Positions 34,339 through 43,170 are shown, numbered from the stretch's first letter. The stretch is 64,000 nucleotides of DNA from Pseudomonas marincola (GCF_900116605.1 NZ_FPBC01000009.1:62001-126000); one strand, 5' to 3'. Translations and numbers: made by a program. Notes: generated by a model not told the origin, from the sequence alone.

Positions 34339-35418
34339 TCATTCGATGTTCATCGCGCCAGATCCTGGCAATTGCGTCACCAGCTCAGCACCTAACAACA
34401 GTGCGGGTGTGTAAGCCCCGCCAGTCGGACGCATTTGCAACAGGTAATCAACCACCGCCAATGCAGCGTCGATGGTCAGGCTGTAGACGTTCGCGGTATG
34501 CAGGCGCGCGGTTCTGCACTCACCGCGGGCGTTGCGAGCCTCGCCCCAAACATAGGTGCCTTGATCTGCGCGTTTTTCCTGATCTGGGCCGACCACGGTT
34601 TTTCCAATTCGTGCTTTGAGCAACCGCTGCACGAACGACAAACCCAGCAACGGACGAATCCAATTAGCAAACCGGGCGCAGCGGATCATGCCTGCGGAAC
34701 CAGGGATGAAAACTTCGATGTTGGCAATACCGGTGGTGTGCCAAGCAGTGGAAACGTCGCCCCATGGAATAGTCATTGCCAGCTTTTCTCCGGCACCAAA
34801 GTCGATGCGACGCACCCGGTAGGCCAGCGGCACCGAGGTGATTTTGCCGTCACGGCGAACCTTGCCACCCTGCGCCATACCCTCAATTGAAGTCTTAGCA
34901 GTACCGGGCGAAAAACTTGAGCGCGAATCAAAACCCAATGCCAGATGCGTAGCATCCGGCATCGCATTTTTCAATGCAGCGGCTACACAGTCCGTAGGGA
35001 CCACATCGAAACCGACGCCTGGGCAAATGACCACGCCCGCCGCCCGCGCACGTTCATTCAGGGATTGAGCGTGCTCGAATACGGCAATCTCGCCGGTGAT
35101 ATCCAAATAATGTGCATTGGCACGCAAGCATGCTTCCATCATCGGAACGGCGGTCGCTGAGAACGGCCCTGCACAATGCAGAACCAAGCCATGGCCTTTG
35201 ATCTGAGCAAGTAAACGTACTTCGTCTTCGAGTCCAAACACCCGAGCCTCAAGACCCAACTCCCGAGCCAGGGCTTCAACTTTGTCTCGGCTACGTCCCG
35301 CCAGTACAGGTTTAAGCCCACGTTTTACAGCATCACGAGCGATCAACTCGCCGGTGTAGCCGTTGGCTCCATAAATCATCCATTTCATCTGCGTATCAAA
35401 GTTGTCTAGCTGACTCAT
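34339..35418 (-). CDS. saccharopine dehydrogenase-like NAD(P)-binding reductase
   Basis: The 359-residue product has an N-terminal Rossmann motif (WMIYGANGYTGELIARDAV), AGRSRDKVEALARELG, GPFSATAVPMMEACLRANAHYLDITGE and CPGVGFDVVPTDCVA. These place it in the saccharopine dehydrogenase/trans-acting enoyl reductase superfamily. The substrate is unknown; beside an Old Yellow Enzyme, reduction of an unsaturated or carbonyl compound is plausible. GGGAG precedes the ATG at 35418. It has its own TTGACC-19 bp promoter, divergent from that of the DJ-1 gene. Confidence 0.85.
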   Translation of the reverse strand: MSQLDNFDTQMKWMIYGANGYTGELIARDAVKRGLKPVLAGRSRDKVEALARELGLEARVFGLEDEVRLLAQIKGHGLVLHCAGPFSATAVPMMEACLRANAHYLDITGEIAVFEHAQSLNERARAAGVVICPGVGFDVVPTDCVAAALKNAMPDATHLALGFDSRSSFSPGTAKTSIEGMAQGGKVRRDGKITSVPLAYRVRRIDFGAGEKLAMTIPWGDVSTAWHTTGIANIEVFIPGSAGMIRCARFANWIRPLLGLSFVQRLLKARIGKTVVGPDQEKRADQGTYVWGEARNARGECRTARLHTANVYSLTIDAALAVVDYLLQMRPTGGAYTPALLLGAELVTQLPGSGAMNIE

Positions 35419-35475
35419 GCATGGCTCCCGAGTGGATTAGTGACGAGCGTTATTGCCTTGCTCATTGAGCATCAG

Positions 35476-35506
35476 ACGCTAGCGTTAAAGTCAGGTTGAG
35501 GGTCAA
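35476..35506 (-). promoter_or_regulatory. MerR-type promoter of the saccharopine dehydrogenase-like gene
   Basis: On the minus strand TTGACC (35501-35506), a 19-bp spacer containing ACTTTAA, and TAGCGT (35476-35481). The dyad is degenerate compared with the other three sites. Confidence 0.6.
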
Positions 35507-35552
35507 GTTGAAGCGAGCAGCTACCAGTGGAAATTATTTGCAGAGGCGGGGG

Positions 35553-35583
35553 TTGACCTTAAAGCGAGGTTTAAGGTGAGCAT
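35553..35583 (+). promoter_or_regulatory. MerR-type promoter of the DJ-1/PfpI gene
   Basis: TTGACC (35553-35558) is followed by a 19-bp spacer holding the dyad ACCTTAAA-N6-TTTAAGGT and a weak -10 (GAGCAT). It lies 30 nt upstream of the gene and 46 nt from the divergent promoter. Confidence 0.65.
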
Positions 35584-35613
35584 GCGCCGACCTGCTTGAT
35601 TGATGGAACCCGG

Positions 35614-36417
35614 ATGATGCTCAAGACCTTTGTTTCTTATGCGTTGGTACTGATAGGTAGCGCTTTCATGACATTTGCAAATGCTGACACCGCCCCTTCC
35701 ACAATGACTGCCAAAAATCGCCAAATTCTGGTGATTCTGACCAACCACTCCAGCTATCCCTCACGAACCGATACGACGGGGTTGTGGCTGACTGAGCTGA
35801 CGCATTTCACCGACGTAGTGGAGGCAGCTGGCTACAGCACAGTTTTTGCCAGTCCCAAAGGCGGTGCGGTGCCTCTAGATGAGCGCAGCCTCGGTTGGTT
35901 GTACATGGACAAGGCCGCCCGAGAGCATTTGCAGTCCCCTGCCTTTCGCGCTCGCCTGCAAAACACACTGCCGATCGCCGATGTCGATCCGTCCCAGTTC
36001 AGCGTCATCTACTTCACCGGGGGCCATGGGGTGATGTGGGACTTCCCCAATAATCCTGACCTGCGGCGTGTCGCCGAAACCATCTACAACCAAGGTGGCA
36101 TCGTCTCCGCAGTCTGCCATGGCGTAGCGGGTCTGTTGGATCTGAAGGATGAACAAGGCCAATTGATCATCAAGGGTAAGAACATCACCGGTTTCTCTGA
36201 TCGCGAAGAACTGCTCTCTGGCATGAAAAGCCAGGTGCCCTTCTTCCTTGAGGACAAGTTGGTGAGCCAAGGGGCGCGGTACCGCAAAGGCTGGCTGCCA
36301 TTCACGTCATTCGCCATCACTGATGGAAGGCTTGTCACCGGCCAAAACCCTCAATCGCCCAAAGCCGTAGCTGAAGCCGTGATGGCGGTGCTCTCAGGCG
36401 ACAACGTAGCTCGCTGA
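35614..36417 (+). CDS. exported DJ-1/PfpI-family protein (Hsp31-like)
   Basis: The 267-residue product has a signal peptide (MMLKTFVSYALVLIGSAFMTFANA) and a class-I glutamine-amidotransferase-like domain with FTGGHGVMWDFPNNPDL and the nucleophile elbow GIVSAVCHGVAGLL. DJ-1 relatives act as glyoxalases, chaperones or hydrolases. An exported form is unusual. Starts at 35614 and 35617 are both ATG; the frame also offers a TTG at 35596. The next gene follows after 37 nt, so the two form an operon. Confidence 0.85.
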   Translation: MMLKTFVSYALVLIGSAFMTFANADTAPSTMTAKNRQILVILTNHSSYPSRTDTTGLWLTELTHFTDVVEAAGYSTVFASPKGGAVPLDERSLGWLYMDKAAREHLQSPAFRARLQNTLPIADVDPSQFSVIYFTGGHGVMWDFPNNPDLRRVAETIYNQGGIVSAVCHGVAGLLDLKDEQGQLIIKGKNITGFSDREELLSGMKSQVPFFLEDKLVSQGARYRKGWLPFTSFAITDGRLVTGQNPQSPKAVAEAVMAVLSGDNVAR

Positions 36418-36454
36418 ACCCTCAAGTAGTTCCCACCACCCGGAGAAAGACCGA

Positions 36455-37459
36455 TTGAAACTCGCAAGCGCCGTATTAACAGGATTGCTGTTCAGCTCAA
36501 TTGCCAACCATGCGTTGGCGGGGACGCCTGAAATGCTCAGCCCGACTGAAACCAACACAATCGATATCGCAGGCCACACAGTGCCGGTCGTCAAGGGCGG
36601 CTTGTACGACCGTTATCGCTCGAATCCTCCCTTGTCGGTGATTGCAGCAGAACTGCCGGGTGTTGATTTGAGCTGGTTCAAAGGACTGGAAAAGCACAAG
36701 GTAGACATTGGCTTCGAGTCATACTCTCCGAACTTTTATTACCAGAACAGTCGGGTAACGGCTGTTTACACGGCCGACCTGGACGCACTTCGGGCATTGA
36801 TGCCGCCGGAAGTATTGGCAACCGTACACCCCCTGCAAATCTGGCCGGGTCGCGGCTTGATTGCGTTTACCGCGTACACCTATGAGCATTGTGATAACGA
36901 CGCCTATAACGAAGTGGCCGTGTCGATCATTACCAACAAGCCAGGCAAAGCAAATCTGGGCCCGTTCACACTGATTGGCCAGTCGATGTCTGGCGACTTC
37001 TGGGGCTATGTGCTCAAGCTGCCGGTCAATACCGAGCTTGCACGGGTGCGCGGTGTCGTCGGTTACAACCTGCCTAAATGGCTGACCGGTATTGACCGCA
37101 AAGAAGATGCCCAATCTGTGGTCTATGACATCACCGACAGCCAGACCGGAAAAGTCGACGTGTCCTTCAAAGCGAAGAAACTCGACAACCTCTCTCGCGA
37201 TGTCGACATCGTCACCAGCAGCTTCACCAATCTCGATCATCAGGGCCAACTGGCATACGGGTATGCGGTTTCCCGCCAGCTCAGTCACGGCTCCAGCCGC
37301 GACGCTGATTCGGTCACCCTCACGCTGGGCGACGGCAGTCTGTCGAATTACCTCCGTGCCATGAAGCTGGGGAAAATGATGAAGTACGAATACGTGCCAG
37401 AGTTCCAGAGTGCGCTTTATGCGCCCAAGCCACTCGCCAGCCTGATTGGCGAGCGCTGA
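36455..37459 (+). CDS. exported acetoacetate decarboxylase-like protein
   Basis: The 334-residue product has a signal peptide (LASAVLTGLLFSSIANHALA) and a C-terminal acetoacetate-decarboxylase-like domain (~85-330). It includes LMPPEVLATVHPLQIWPGRGLIAFTAY and GVVGYNLPKWLTGIDR, whose Lys aligns with the Schiff-base Lys of the GYPK motif. ADC-fold proteins also act as aldolases or dehydratases, so decarboxylation is not assured. Translation starts at TTG (36455) with GGAG upstream. Confidence 0.78.
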   Translation: MKLASAVLTGLLFSSIANHALAGTPEMLSPTETNTIDIAGHTVPVVKGGLYDRYRSNPPLSVIAAELPGVDLSWFKGLEKHKVDIGFESYSPNFYYQNSRVTAVYTADLDALRALMPPEVLATVHPLQIWPGRGLIAFTAYTYEHCDNDAYNEVAVSIITNKPGKANLGPFTLIGQSMSGDFWGYVLKLPVNTELARVRGVVGYNLPKWLTGIDRKEDAQSVVYDITDSQTGKVDVSFKAKKLDNLSRDVDIVTSSFTNLDHQGQLAYGYAVSRQLSHGSSRDADSVTLTLGDGSLSNYLRAMKLGKMMKYEYVPEFQSALYAPKPLASLIGER

Positions 37460-37473
37460 GACCTTTTGCGCCT

Positions 37474-37508
37474 GTCAGGCTCCGGAAGCCTGACGGGTGT
37501 GTTTTTTT
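37474..37508 (+). terminator. rho-independent terminator of the DJ-1/decarboxylase-like operon
   Basis: Stem GTCAGGCT / AGCCTGAC with loop CCGGA is followed by GGGTGTG and a run of seven T. It overlaps the last codons of the convergent merR gene. Confidence 0.85.
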
Positions 37509-37954
37509 GTAGAAGACGTTACCGCGGGCCTATCTGAAGCTTTGCCAACCCCCTCTTCACGCAGACGATTTATCAGCATTTGAGCATTATCCCCACACGC
37601 CATGCCGTCGGGTTTATCTTCGATGCCCTTGATGACGACCAGAAGTTGAGCTTTGTTTTGCGCTAGCCGCTCCTGCAGAACGCTGATTTCTTCCACCTTT
37701 TGCTTAAGTCCAGTGAGCAACTCGTCGTGCCGCCAGCCACTGGCATTCATCGGCATCAGTTGCCGAATCTCCTCCAATGAGAAACCTGCCGCTTGTGCGC
37801 CGGTGATGAGTTCCAGTACCCATTCGGTATCGGGCGCGTAGTCCCGGTAGCCATTAGCCTTGCGCTCAACGGAGCTGATCAAGCCACTGGCCTCATAGAA
37901 ACGGATGCGTGACGGTGCCAGTCCGCTAATTTTCGCCAGTTCGCCTATTCTCAT
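37475..37954 (-). CDS. MerR-family transcriptional regulator
   Basis: The 159-residue product has the MerR winged helix at the N terminus (MRIGELAKISGLAPSRIRFYEASGLI ... NGYRDYAPDTEWVLELI) and a dimerization coiled coil (LKQKVEEISVLQERLAQNKAQLLVVIKGI). The C-terminal tail has a single Cys120 in GMACGDNAQ, so a paired-Cys metal site is absent; a thiol-reactive or ligand signal is possible. The TTGACC-19 bp element at 37975 sits just upstream, so it probably autoregulates. Four such sites suggest it controls the whole 33-39 kb group. Confidence 0.9.
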   Translation of the reverse strand: MRIGELAKISGLAPSRIRFYEASGLISSVERKANGYRDYAPDTEWVLELITGAQAAGFSLEEIRQLMPMNASGWRHDELLTGLKQKVEEISVLQERLAQNKAQLLVVIKGIEDKPDGMACGDNAQMLINRLREEGVGKASDRPAVTSSTKKHTRQASGA

Positions 37955-37974
37955 ACATCACCCTGAAAAATCTA

Positions 37975-38005
37975 TTGACCTTAAAGTTGACTTTAAACCT
38001 AAAGT
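37975..38005. promoter_or_regulatory. MerR-type promoter between merR and the alpha/beta hydrolase
   Basis: On the plus strand TTGACC (37975-37980), a 19-bp spacer and TAAAGT (38000-38005). The spacer begins with the perfect dyad TTAAAGT-TG-ACTTTAA (37981-37996). Read on the minus strand, ATGACT and TAAGGT are also 19 bp apart, so the site could serve both directions. The plus-strand transcript would have a leader of about 165 nt before the hydrolase. Confidence 0.75.
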
Positions 38006-38180
38006 CATCGAGCGGCCAAGCGCAACGTGTGACTTGGTCGTCATGGCGTTCGTGAGTAAGCGCAGGCTAATCCAGCAACGCACTCTGAACTGCCACCGGA
38101 AGGGCTGCATGCTATTAACTCAAGGCCATGATCGGAACGCGATTCGATGAAGGCCTCCACTTCATTCAGGAGATACGAAC

Positions 38181-39011
38181 ATGGGGTATGTCACTACAAG
38201 AGATGGTGTTGAAATCTTCTACAAAGACTGGGGGCCACGCGATGCCCAGGTCATCTTCTTTCACCACGGATGGCCACTGAGCGCGGATGATTGGGACGCG
38301 CAAATGCTCTTTTTCCTGGGTGCCGGTTACCGGGTTGTAGCACACGATCGGCGCGGTCACGGGCGATCCAGCCAGGTCTGGGATGGACACGACATGGACC
38401 ACTACGCCGACGACGTCGCGGCCGTAGTTGATCACCTGGGTGTACAAGGAGCAGTTCACGTCGGGCACTCCACCGGCGGCGGTGAAGTCGTTCACTATAT
38501 CGCTCGCCATGGCGAAGACCGCGTCTCGAAAGCGGCCATCATCAGTGCCGTGCCACCGCTGATGGTCCAGACACCGACCAATCCTGGCGGCCTGCCGAAG
38601 TCAGTGTTCGACGACTTGCAGGCACAACTGAAAGCCAACCGGGCACAGTTTTACCACGACGTTCCTGCAGGGCCTTTCTATGGCTATAACCGCCCGGGTG
38701 CAAAGACCTCCGAGGGCATTGTCTTGAACTGGTGGCGACAAGGCATGATGGGATGTGCACAAGCACACTATGACGGGATAGTGGCGTTTTCTCAGACCGA
38801 CTTCACCGAAGATTTGAAGAGCATCAAGATCCCCGTCCTGGTAATGCATGGTGATGATGACCAGATCGTGCCTTATGAAAATGCAGGGGTTTTGTCGGCC
38901 AAACTTCTGCAAAACAGTACGTTGAAAATCTACCCGGGCTTCCCTCATGGAATGCCGACAACCAACGCCGAGACGATTAACGCAGATCTGCTGGCATTCG
39001 TGCGGAGCTAA
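38181..39011 (+). CDS. alpha/beta hydrolase, non-heme haloperoxidase/esterase type
   Basis: The 276-residue product shows HHGWPLSADDWDAQ (oxyanion region), the nucleophile elbow GHSTGGG with Ser97, the acid in VMHGDDDQIVP and the His in GFPHGM. These patterns match the cofactor-free chloroperoxidase/esterase subgroup, whose true reaction is often ester or lactone hydrolysis. CAGGAGATA lies before the ATG. A strong terminator follows. Confidence 0.9.
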   Translation: MGYVTTRDGVEIFYKDWGPRDAQVIFFHHGWPLSADDWDAQMLFFLGAGYRVVAHDRRGHGRSSQVWDGHDMDHYADDVAAVVDHLGVQGAVHVGHSTGGGEVVHYIARHGEDRVSKAAIISAVPPLMVQTPTNPGGLPKSVFDDLQAQLKANRAQFYHDVPAGPFYGYNRPGAKTSEGIVLNWWRQGMMGCAQAHYDGIVAFSQTDFTEDLKSIKIPVLVMHGDDDQIVPYENAGVLSAKLLQNSTLKIYPGFPHGMPTTNAETINADLLAFVRS

Positions 39012-39012
39012 A

Positions 39013-39041
39013 AAATGGGGCGGGTTAATCCCGCCCTTTTT
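39013..39041 (+). terminator. rho-independent terminator of the hydrolase gene
   Basis: GGGCGGG / CCCGCCC with loop TTAAT and a T5 tail begins within 2 nt of the stop; the A-run before the stem makes it potentially bidirectional. Confidence 0.88.
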
Positions 39042-39106
39042 CCCCTTGCGACTCCAAGATCAGATTTTGAATTTCGCAAAGTGCATAAGAAATGCGTTAA
39101 CTGATT

Positions 39107-39121
39107 GTCCGCTATTGGCCG
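39107..39121. repeat. 15-bp flank repeat, copy 2
   Basis: GTCCGCTATTGGCCG is the exact reverse complement of 32957-32971 and lies just downstream of the hydrolase terminator. Confidence 0.5.
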
Positions 39122-39180
39122 ATTTCGGACCACCGCGGCCAACTGCTCCCGAAACAGACAAACGACCCTGTTAATACAAA

Positions 39181-39198
39181 GAATTATCATTTATATTC
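39181..39198 (+). promoter_or_regulatory. possible Fur-box-like sequence upstream of the ECF sigma gene
   Basis: GAATTATCATTTATATTC resembles an array of NATWAT hexamers of Fur boxes, 30 nt before the sigma-factor start. The match is loose; iron control is the usual rule for this gene type. Confidence 0.3.
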
Positions 39199-39228
39199 GC
39201 ACTTAAATCGCATTGCCTCAGGCCCCGC

Positions 39229-39753
39229 ATGTCGCTGGAGTCCGCTAAATCCTCTCTTATCAGCACTCTGGTGCGTCATTACGACGAGCTGGTCGAGCGC
39301 GTTCGCCGGCGTTTTGGTGACGGTGGTTTTGCCCATGAGGTGATCCACGATGTTTGTGTTCAACTCCTCGAAAAGCAGCAAAAAGAGCAACCCCGAACGC
39401 CGTTGGCTCTGCTGCACAAGATTTCTCACGATCAGGCTATCAGCCGTTACCGCAGTGAACGCCGGCGCCAGGCGTGGATTGTCACCCTGCCCGATCTGCC
39501 TGAGCGCGAATCTGAGGCACCCTGCGCTGTTCGGCAATACGCCGCGTGCGAAGAGCTGGAGTTGCTGACCCAGGCCATTGAAGCACTGCCGCCGCGCTGC
39601 CAAATGGTTTTTGTTATGCATAAAATCCATGAACTGCCGCAGGCGGAAGTCGCCAGACAAATGGGAATTTCCTTGAAGACGGTGGAGAAGCACCTGCGGC
39701 TGGGGCTGGCGGCTTGCCGCGCGCACCTTGCTCGCACGACGTTAGAACCATGA
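39229..39753 (+). CDS. FecI-type ECF sigma factor
   Basis: The 174-residue product has sigma region 2 (LVRHYDELVERVRRRFGDGGFAHEVIHDVCVQLLE) and region 4 (ALPPRCQMVFVMHKIHELPQAEVARQMGISLKTVEKHLRLGLAACRAHL). It belongs to iron-starvation sigma factors that transcribe TonB-dependent receptor genes after a cell-surface signal. Its stop overlaps the fecR-like start (ATGA), so the anti-sigma partner is translationally coupled. Confidence 0.92.
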   Translation: MSLESAKSSLISTLVRHYDELVERVRRRFGDGGFAHEVIHDVCVQLLEKQQKEQPRTPLALLHKISHDQAISRYRSERRRQAWIVTLPDLPERESEAPCAVRQYAACEELELLTQAIEALPPRCQMVFVMHKIHELPQAEVARQMGISLKTVEKHLRLGLAACRAHLARTTLEP

Positions 39754-40583
39754 ACAACACCAAGACAGCCATGCCCAAACAATCGCCGGACGATGAGCTG
39801 CTGGCCCGTCATCGTGACGCGCTGCGCAATCGTTTTCCGCTGCCTACGCCCAAGCCCCGTAAAAAGGCCAAATCAGCAAGCGCTGCGGCCTGTGTTCTGT
39901 TGCTGGCGGCGGGCTTTGTGTGGCTGGACCCGGCTTATCACCGCGAGCAGTTCCGCGCGCCCCAGGGCGAGCACCTGCAGGTGCAGTTATCCGATGGCAG
40001 CCAGATAATGCTGGAGCGCAATAGCCGCATCACGGTTGAGTGGCACTTACGTTCCCGGCGCGTGCAACTTGAGCAGGGACAGGCGATGTTCGATGTTGCT
40101 AAAACGATTGTCCGGCCGTTCCAGGTGACTGCTGGTGAGGCCCGTGTTCAGGTGCTGGGCACGCTTTTCAGCGTTGCTGACTTCAACCAAAACGTGCGTG
40201 TCACGCTGGTGCGCGGGCGTGTTTCAGTAAGCACTCGCGACGATCCAGAGCACAGTGTGACGCTGCTGCCTGATCAACAGATAGACGTGTCGAAAAACCA
40301 ATTACAGCAAGCAGTGTCTGTCGATGTGAACGCTGCGAACGCCTGGCAAAACGACCAACTGGTGTTTGATCACACGCCACTGGCGGAGGTGCTGATGCTA
40401 ATTCAGCGCTACTCCCCTCGCCCGGTCATTCTTGATGAACCAAGCCTGGCCAACCTGACACTGAGCGGTGTATTCGATACGCGTAACGTTGACGCGCTGC
40501 TCAGCGCCCTGCCCGAAGTTTTGCCAATCGCCCTCAACAGCACAGCCGATGGCGAGATTCACGTCGTGGGCAAGGCTAAATAA
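39750..40583 (+). CDS. FecR-type anti-sigma/signal-transducing membrane protein
   Basis: The 277-residue product has a cytoplasmic N terminus, one membrane helix (ASAAACVLLLAAGFVWLDPAY), the FecR beta domain (GEHLQVQLSDGSQIMLERNSRITVEW; GQAMFDVAKTIVRPFQVTAGEARVQVLGTLFSV) and a C-terminal STN-like segment (FDHTPLAEVLMLIQRYSPRPVIL). It relays the ligand-loaded state of the receptor to the sigma factor. The ATG at 39750 overlaps the sigma stop. Confidence 0.92.
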   Translation: MNNTKTAMPKQSPDDELLARHRDALRNRFPLPTPKPRKKAKSASAAACVLLLAAGFVWLDPAYHREQFRAPQGEHLQVQLSDGSQIMLERNSRITVEWHLRSRRVQLEQGQAMFDVAKTIVRPFQVTAGEARVQVLGTLFSVADFNQNVRVTLVRGRVSVSTRDDPEHSVTLLPDQQIDVSKNQLQQAVSVDVNAANAWQNDQLVFDHTPLAEVLMLIQRYSPRPVILDEPSLANLTLSGVFDTRNVDALLSALPEVLPIALNSTADGEIHVVGKAK

Positions 40584-40665
40584 AAATATTTTCGGTTGGA
40601 GGTAGGGTTTTGGTCTGCCCATGACGGCTTATAGGTCAGACCCTACATTCCAAGGAAAATAATTA

Positions 40666-42993
40666 ATGAAGCACCGTCTGCCCTTGCAGTTGTCAGCCCT
40701 CACCTTCAGCTTACTGCTCGCCGTCTCGGCGCAGGCTCAGGAGGCTGTCGAGCTGGACTTGCCCAGCGCCTCTCTGGACCAAGCCCTGAATACTCTGGCC
40801 CGCCAAACATCGGTACAGATCCTGTTCGCCAGTGACATTACCGCAGGTAAAACCGCACCCGCCATCAAGGGCCGCTACACACCTGAGCAAGCACTGGCGC
40901 AGCTGCTGAATAACAGTGGCCTGCAATCAAATGCGCGCGGCGAGCAGACATTCATCATCGCCCCGGCAGAATCGGCGACTGCGCATAACCCCACTGAAAC
41001 TACGCAACTTGGCAGCATGGTAATCAAGGGCGATGTTCTCGGCGGCGCGACCGACTCTGAAATTTTAAGCTACTCAGGCAGCCGCTCCAGCGTCAAATCT
41101 GCTGATCTGACAAAGGCCAGTGTGCGCGGCGTCGATGACGCATTGCAGCGTGTACCCGGAGTCAAGATATTCGATGAAACCGGGACCGGCGCACTGCCAC
41201 AAATAGCGGTACGCGGGCTGTATGAAAGTCGCAGTGGGCGGGTGCAAGCGTTGTCCGACGGCGTACCACTCGCTCTCGCACCTTACGGCCAAACAGGGCT
41301 TTCGCTGTTCCCGGTCACCTTGGCGACCGTCGACAGGATAGATGTTGTGCGCGGCGGTGCAGCCGTCCAGTACGGCCCAAACAACGTGGGCGGGGTGATT
41401 AATTTCATCAGCAAACCCATTCCACGCCAAACAGAAACGACCCTGCAGGAGAGAATCACCTTTAACGCGGGGGGCCGTCAGCTTTGGGATTCCTACCTGG
41501 GCACCGGCGGTTACCTCACCGACAACTTCGGTTTACAGCTCGACCTGAACACCATCAACGGAGAAACAGGCCGCGAGCATTCGGATACCGATATCCAGAA
41601 CTACCGTCTGCGCGGCCAGTGGGATATCAATGACAACAGCGATTTGAGCTTCGGCTTACAGCACTACAAAGCCGACATGGATCTGGCCGGTGCTCTGAGT
41701 GTTGAGGACTATAAAGACGACCCACGGCAGTCAACGCGGCCACTGGATCGCTTTGAAGGTGATACCGACCGGGTATGGGGAACCTACACCCAACAATTTG
41801 GCGCAGCGGGCCCTTTCGATTCGATTGAGTTCAGCTGGACCAACTTCGCGCACAACAGCTATCGCAACTTCATCATTGGCCTGCCCTTCACCCCGGACGG
41901 TACAGCCGCAACCAAGCAGGACGCTCCGCGCGACTTCAAAGTATGGGGCAGTGAGCCGCGCCTGAGCATGACCATGGACGGTGAAAGCGTCAGCCAAACC
42001 TGGCTATTGGGCGCGCGCTACGTCAAGGAAGACATCGACTATGAAGTCAACCGACAGAACCTCGCGACCGGCCAAACTCAGGCCTTCCGCGACTGGACGT
42101 TCAATGATGACGCCAAAGCCTTTTACCTGAGTAACGCCATCAGCCTGTTCGACAACCAGCTCACCATCACACCCGGCGTTCGGTACGAGCACGCCACCAT
42201 GAATTACGACGATGGCATCACCGGCTTCAAAAACGAAAACGTCGCCAAGGAGTGGCTACCCGGCTTGACCCTTGGCTGGCAGGCCAGTGAGGACTGGTTC
42301 ATCTACGCCAATGCGCAAAAATCCCTGCGCCCGCCGCAGGTTACCCAGATCGTCAAGGAAGGCGACGTTGGCGCTGAACTGGCGTGGAATTATGAAACGG
42401 GTGTGCGCTACACGCCATGGCAAGGCTTGCGCGTTGACATGGGCCTCTACCGCATCGACTTCGATGACCAGATCTCCTACAACGCCACCACAGACCGCTT
42501 CGAAAACCTTGGCAGCACCCGTCATCAAGGTCTCGAAACAGAAGTGTTCTGGCCCCCCAGCGCCCTGCCGCAACTGGATCTGCATGCCAGCTATGCCTAT
42601 CTGGACGCCGAGCAGCGCAACGGCAGTTTCAAGGGCAACGACGTGCCCTTCGCCTCCAAAAATCAATTCTCCATCGACGGCCGCTACCGCTTCGCCGAAT
42701 ACTGGACCTACAGCCTCGACGGACTTTACGTCAGCAGCGCCTACACCGATGCAGCGAACACCACCGATGAAAACAGCATCGCCTCGGTAGGGGAACTGCC
42801 CGCCTATTGGCTGTGGAACACGGCTATTGAGCGTGAGTTCAAGCTTCAGGACCAGAGTGTTCTAACGGCGTCTGCGGGCGTGAGCAACTTGTTCAACCGC
42901 GAGTATTACTTCCGCGGCATCGACACCAGCCCTTGGGGCCGCCAACCGGCGCCCGAGCGTTCGTTGACGCTCGGCGTTAATTATCGTTTCTGA
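40666..42993 (+). CDS. TonB-dependent transducer receptor, FecA-like
   Basis: The 775-residue product has a signal peptide and an N-terminal STN signalling domain (VELDLPSASLDQALNTLARQTSVQILFASDI, ~28-105). The plug follows (VDDALQRVPGVKIFDETGTGALPQIAVRGLYESRSGRVQALSDGVPLALAPYGQ; VDRIDVVRGGAAVQYGPNNVGGVINF), then a 22-strand barrel ending in YRF. The plug resembles ferric citrate receptor FecA. The STN domain fits the sigma/FecR pair just upstream, 82 nt away. The substrate is likely a ferric chelate; citrate is a guess. Confidence 0.92.
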   Translation: MKHRLPLQLSALTFSLLLAVSAQAQEAVELDLPSASLDQALNTLARQTSVQILFASDITAGKTAPAIKGRYTPEQALAQLLNNSGLQSNARGEQTFIIAPAESATAHNPTETTQLGSMVIKGDVLGGATDSEILSYSGSRSSVKSADLTKASVRGVDDALQRVPGVKIFDETGTGALPQIAVRGLYESRSGRVQALSDGVPLALAPYGQTGLSLFPVTLATVDRIDVVRGGAAVQYGPNNVGGVINFISKPIPRQTETTLQERITFNAGGRQLWDSYLGTGGYLTDNFGLQLDLNTINGETGREHSDTDIQNYRLRGQWDINDNSDLSFGLQHYKADMDLAGALSVEDYKDDPRQSTRPLDRFEGDTDRVWGTYTQQFGAAGPFDSIEFSWTNFAHNSYRNFIIGLPFTPDGTAATKQDAPRDFKVWGSEPRLSMTMDGESVSQTWLLGARYVKEDIDYEVNRQNLATGQTQAFRDWTFNDDAKAFYLSNAISLFDNQLTITPGVRYEHATMNYDDGITGFKNENVAKEWLPGLTLGWQASEDWFIYANAQKSLRPPQVTQIVKEGDVGAELAWNYETGVRYTPWQGLRVDMGLYRIDFDDQISYNATTDRFENLGSTRHQGLETEVFWPPSALPQLDLHASYAYLDAEQRNGSFKGNDVPFASKNQFSIDGRYRFAEYWTYSLDGLYVSSAYTDAANTTDENSIASVGELPAYWLWNTAIEREFKLQDQSVLTASAGVSNLFNREYYFRGIDTSPWGRQPAPERSLTLGVNYRF

Positions 42994-43013
42994 GGGGGGA
43001 AAAGTTTGCAGGA

Positions 43014-43053
43014 GACAGGGAGTAATTGGGGCAAGCCTCAATTGCTCCCTGTC
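43014..43053 (+). terminator. long hairpin after the receptor gene
   Basis: GACAGGGAGTAATTG pairs with CAATTGCTCCCTGTC (14 of 15) around a 10-nt loop, starting 21 nt past the stop codon. Confidence 0.7.
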
Positions 43054-43170
43054 TAATCAGTGGCGCAACCTATACAGCCTCCCGGATGCATTGGGAAGCT
43101 CTGCTGCAGGCGTAGATTCAAATCACACAGTCATTCAATCAGCTATATGGGTCGGGATTATTCATCCCGG

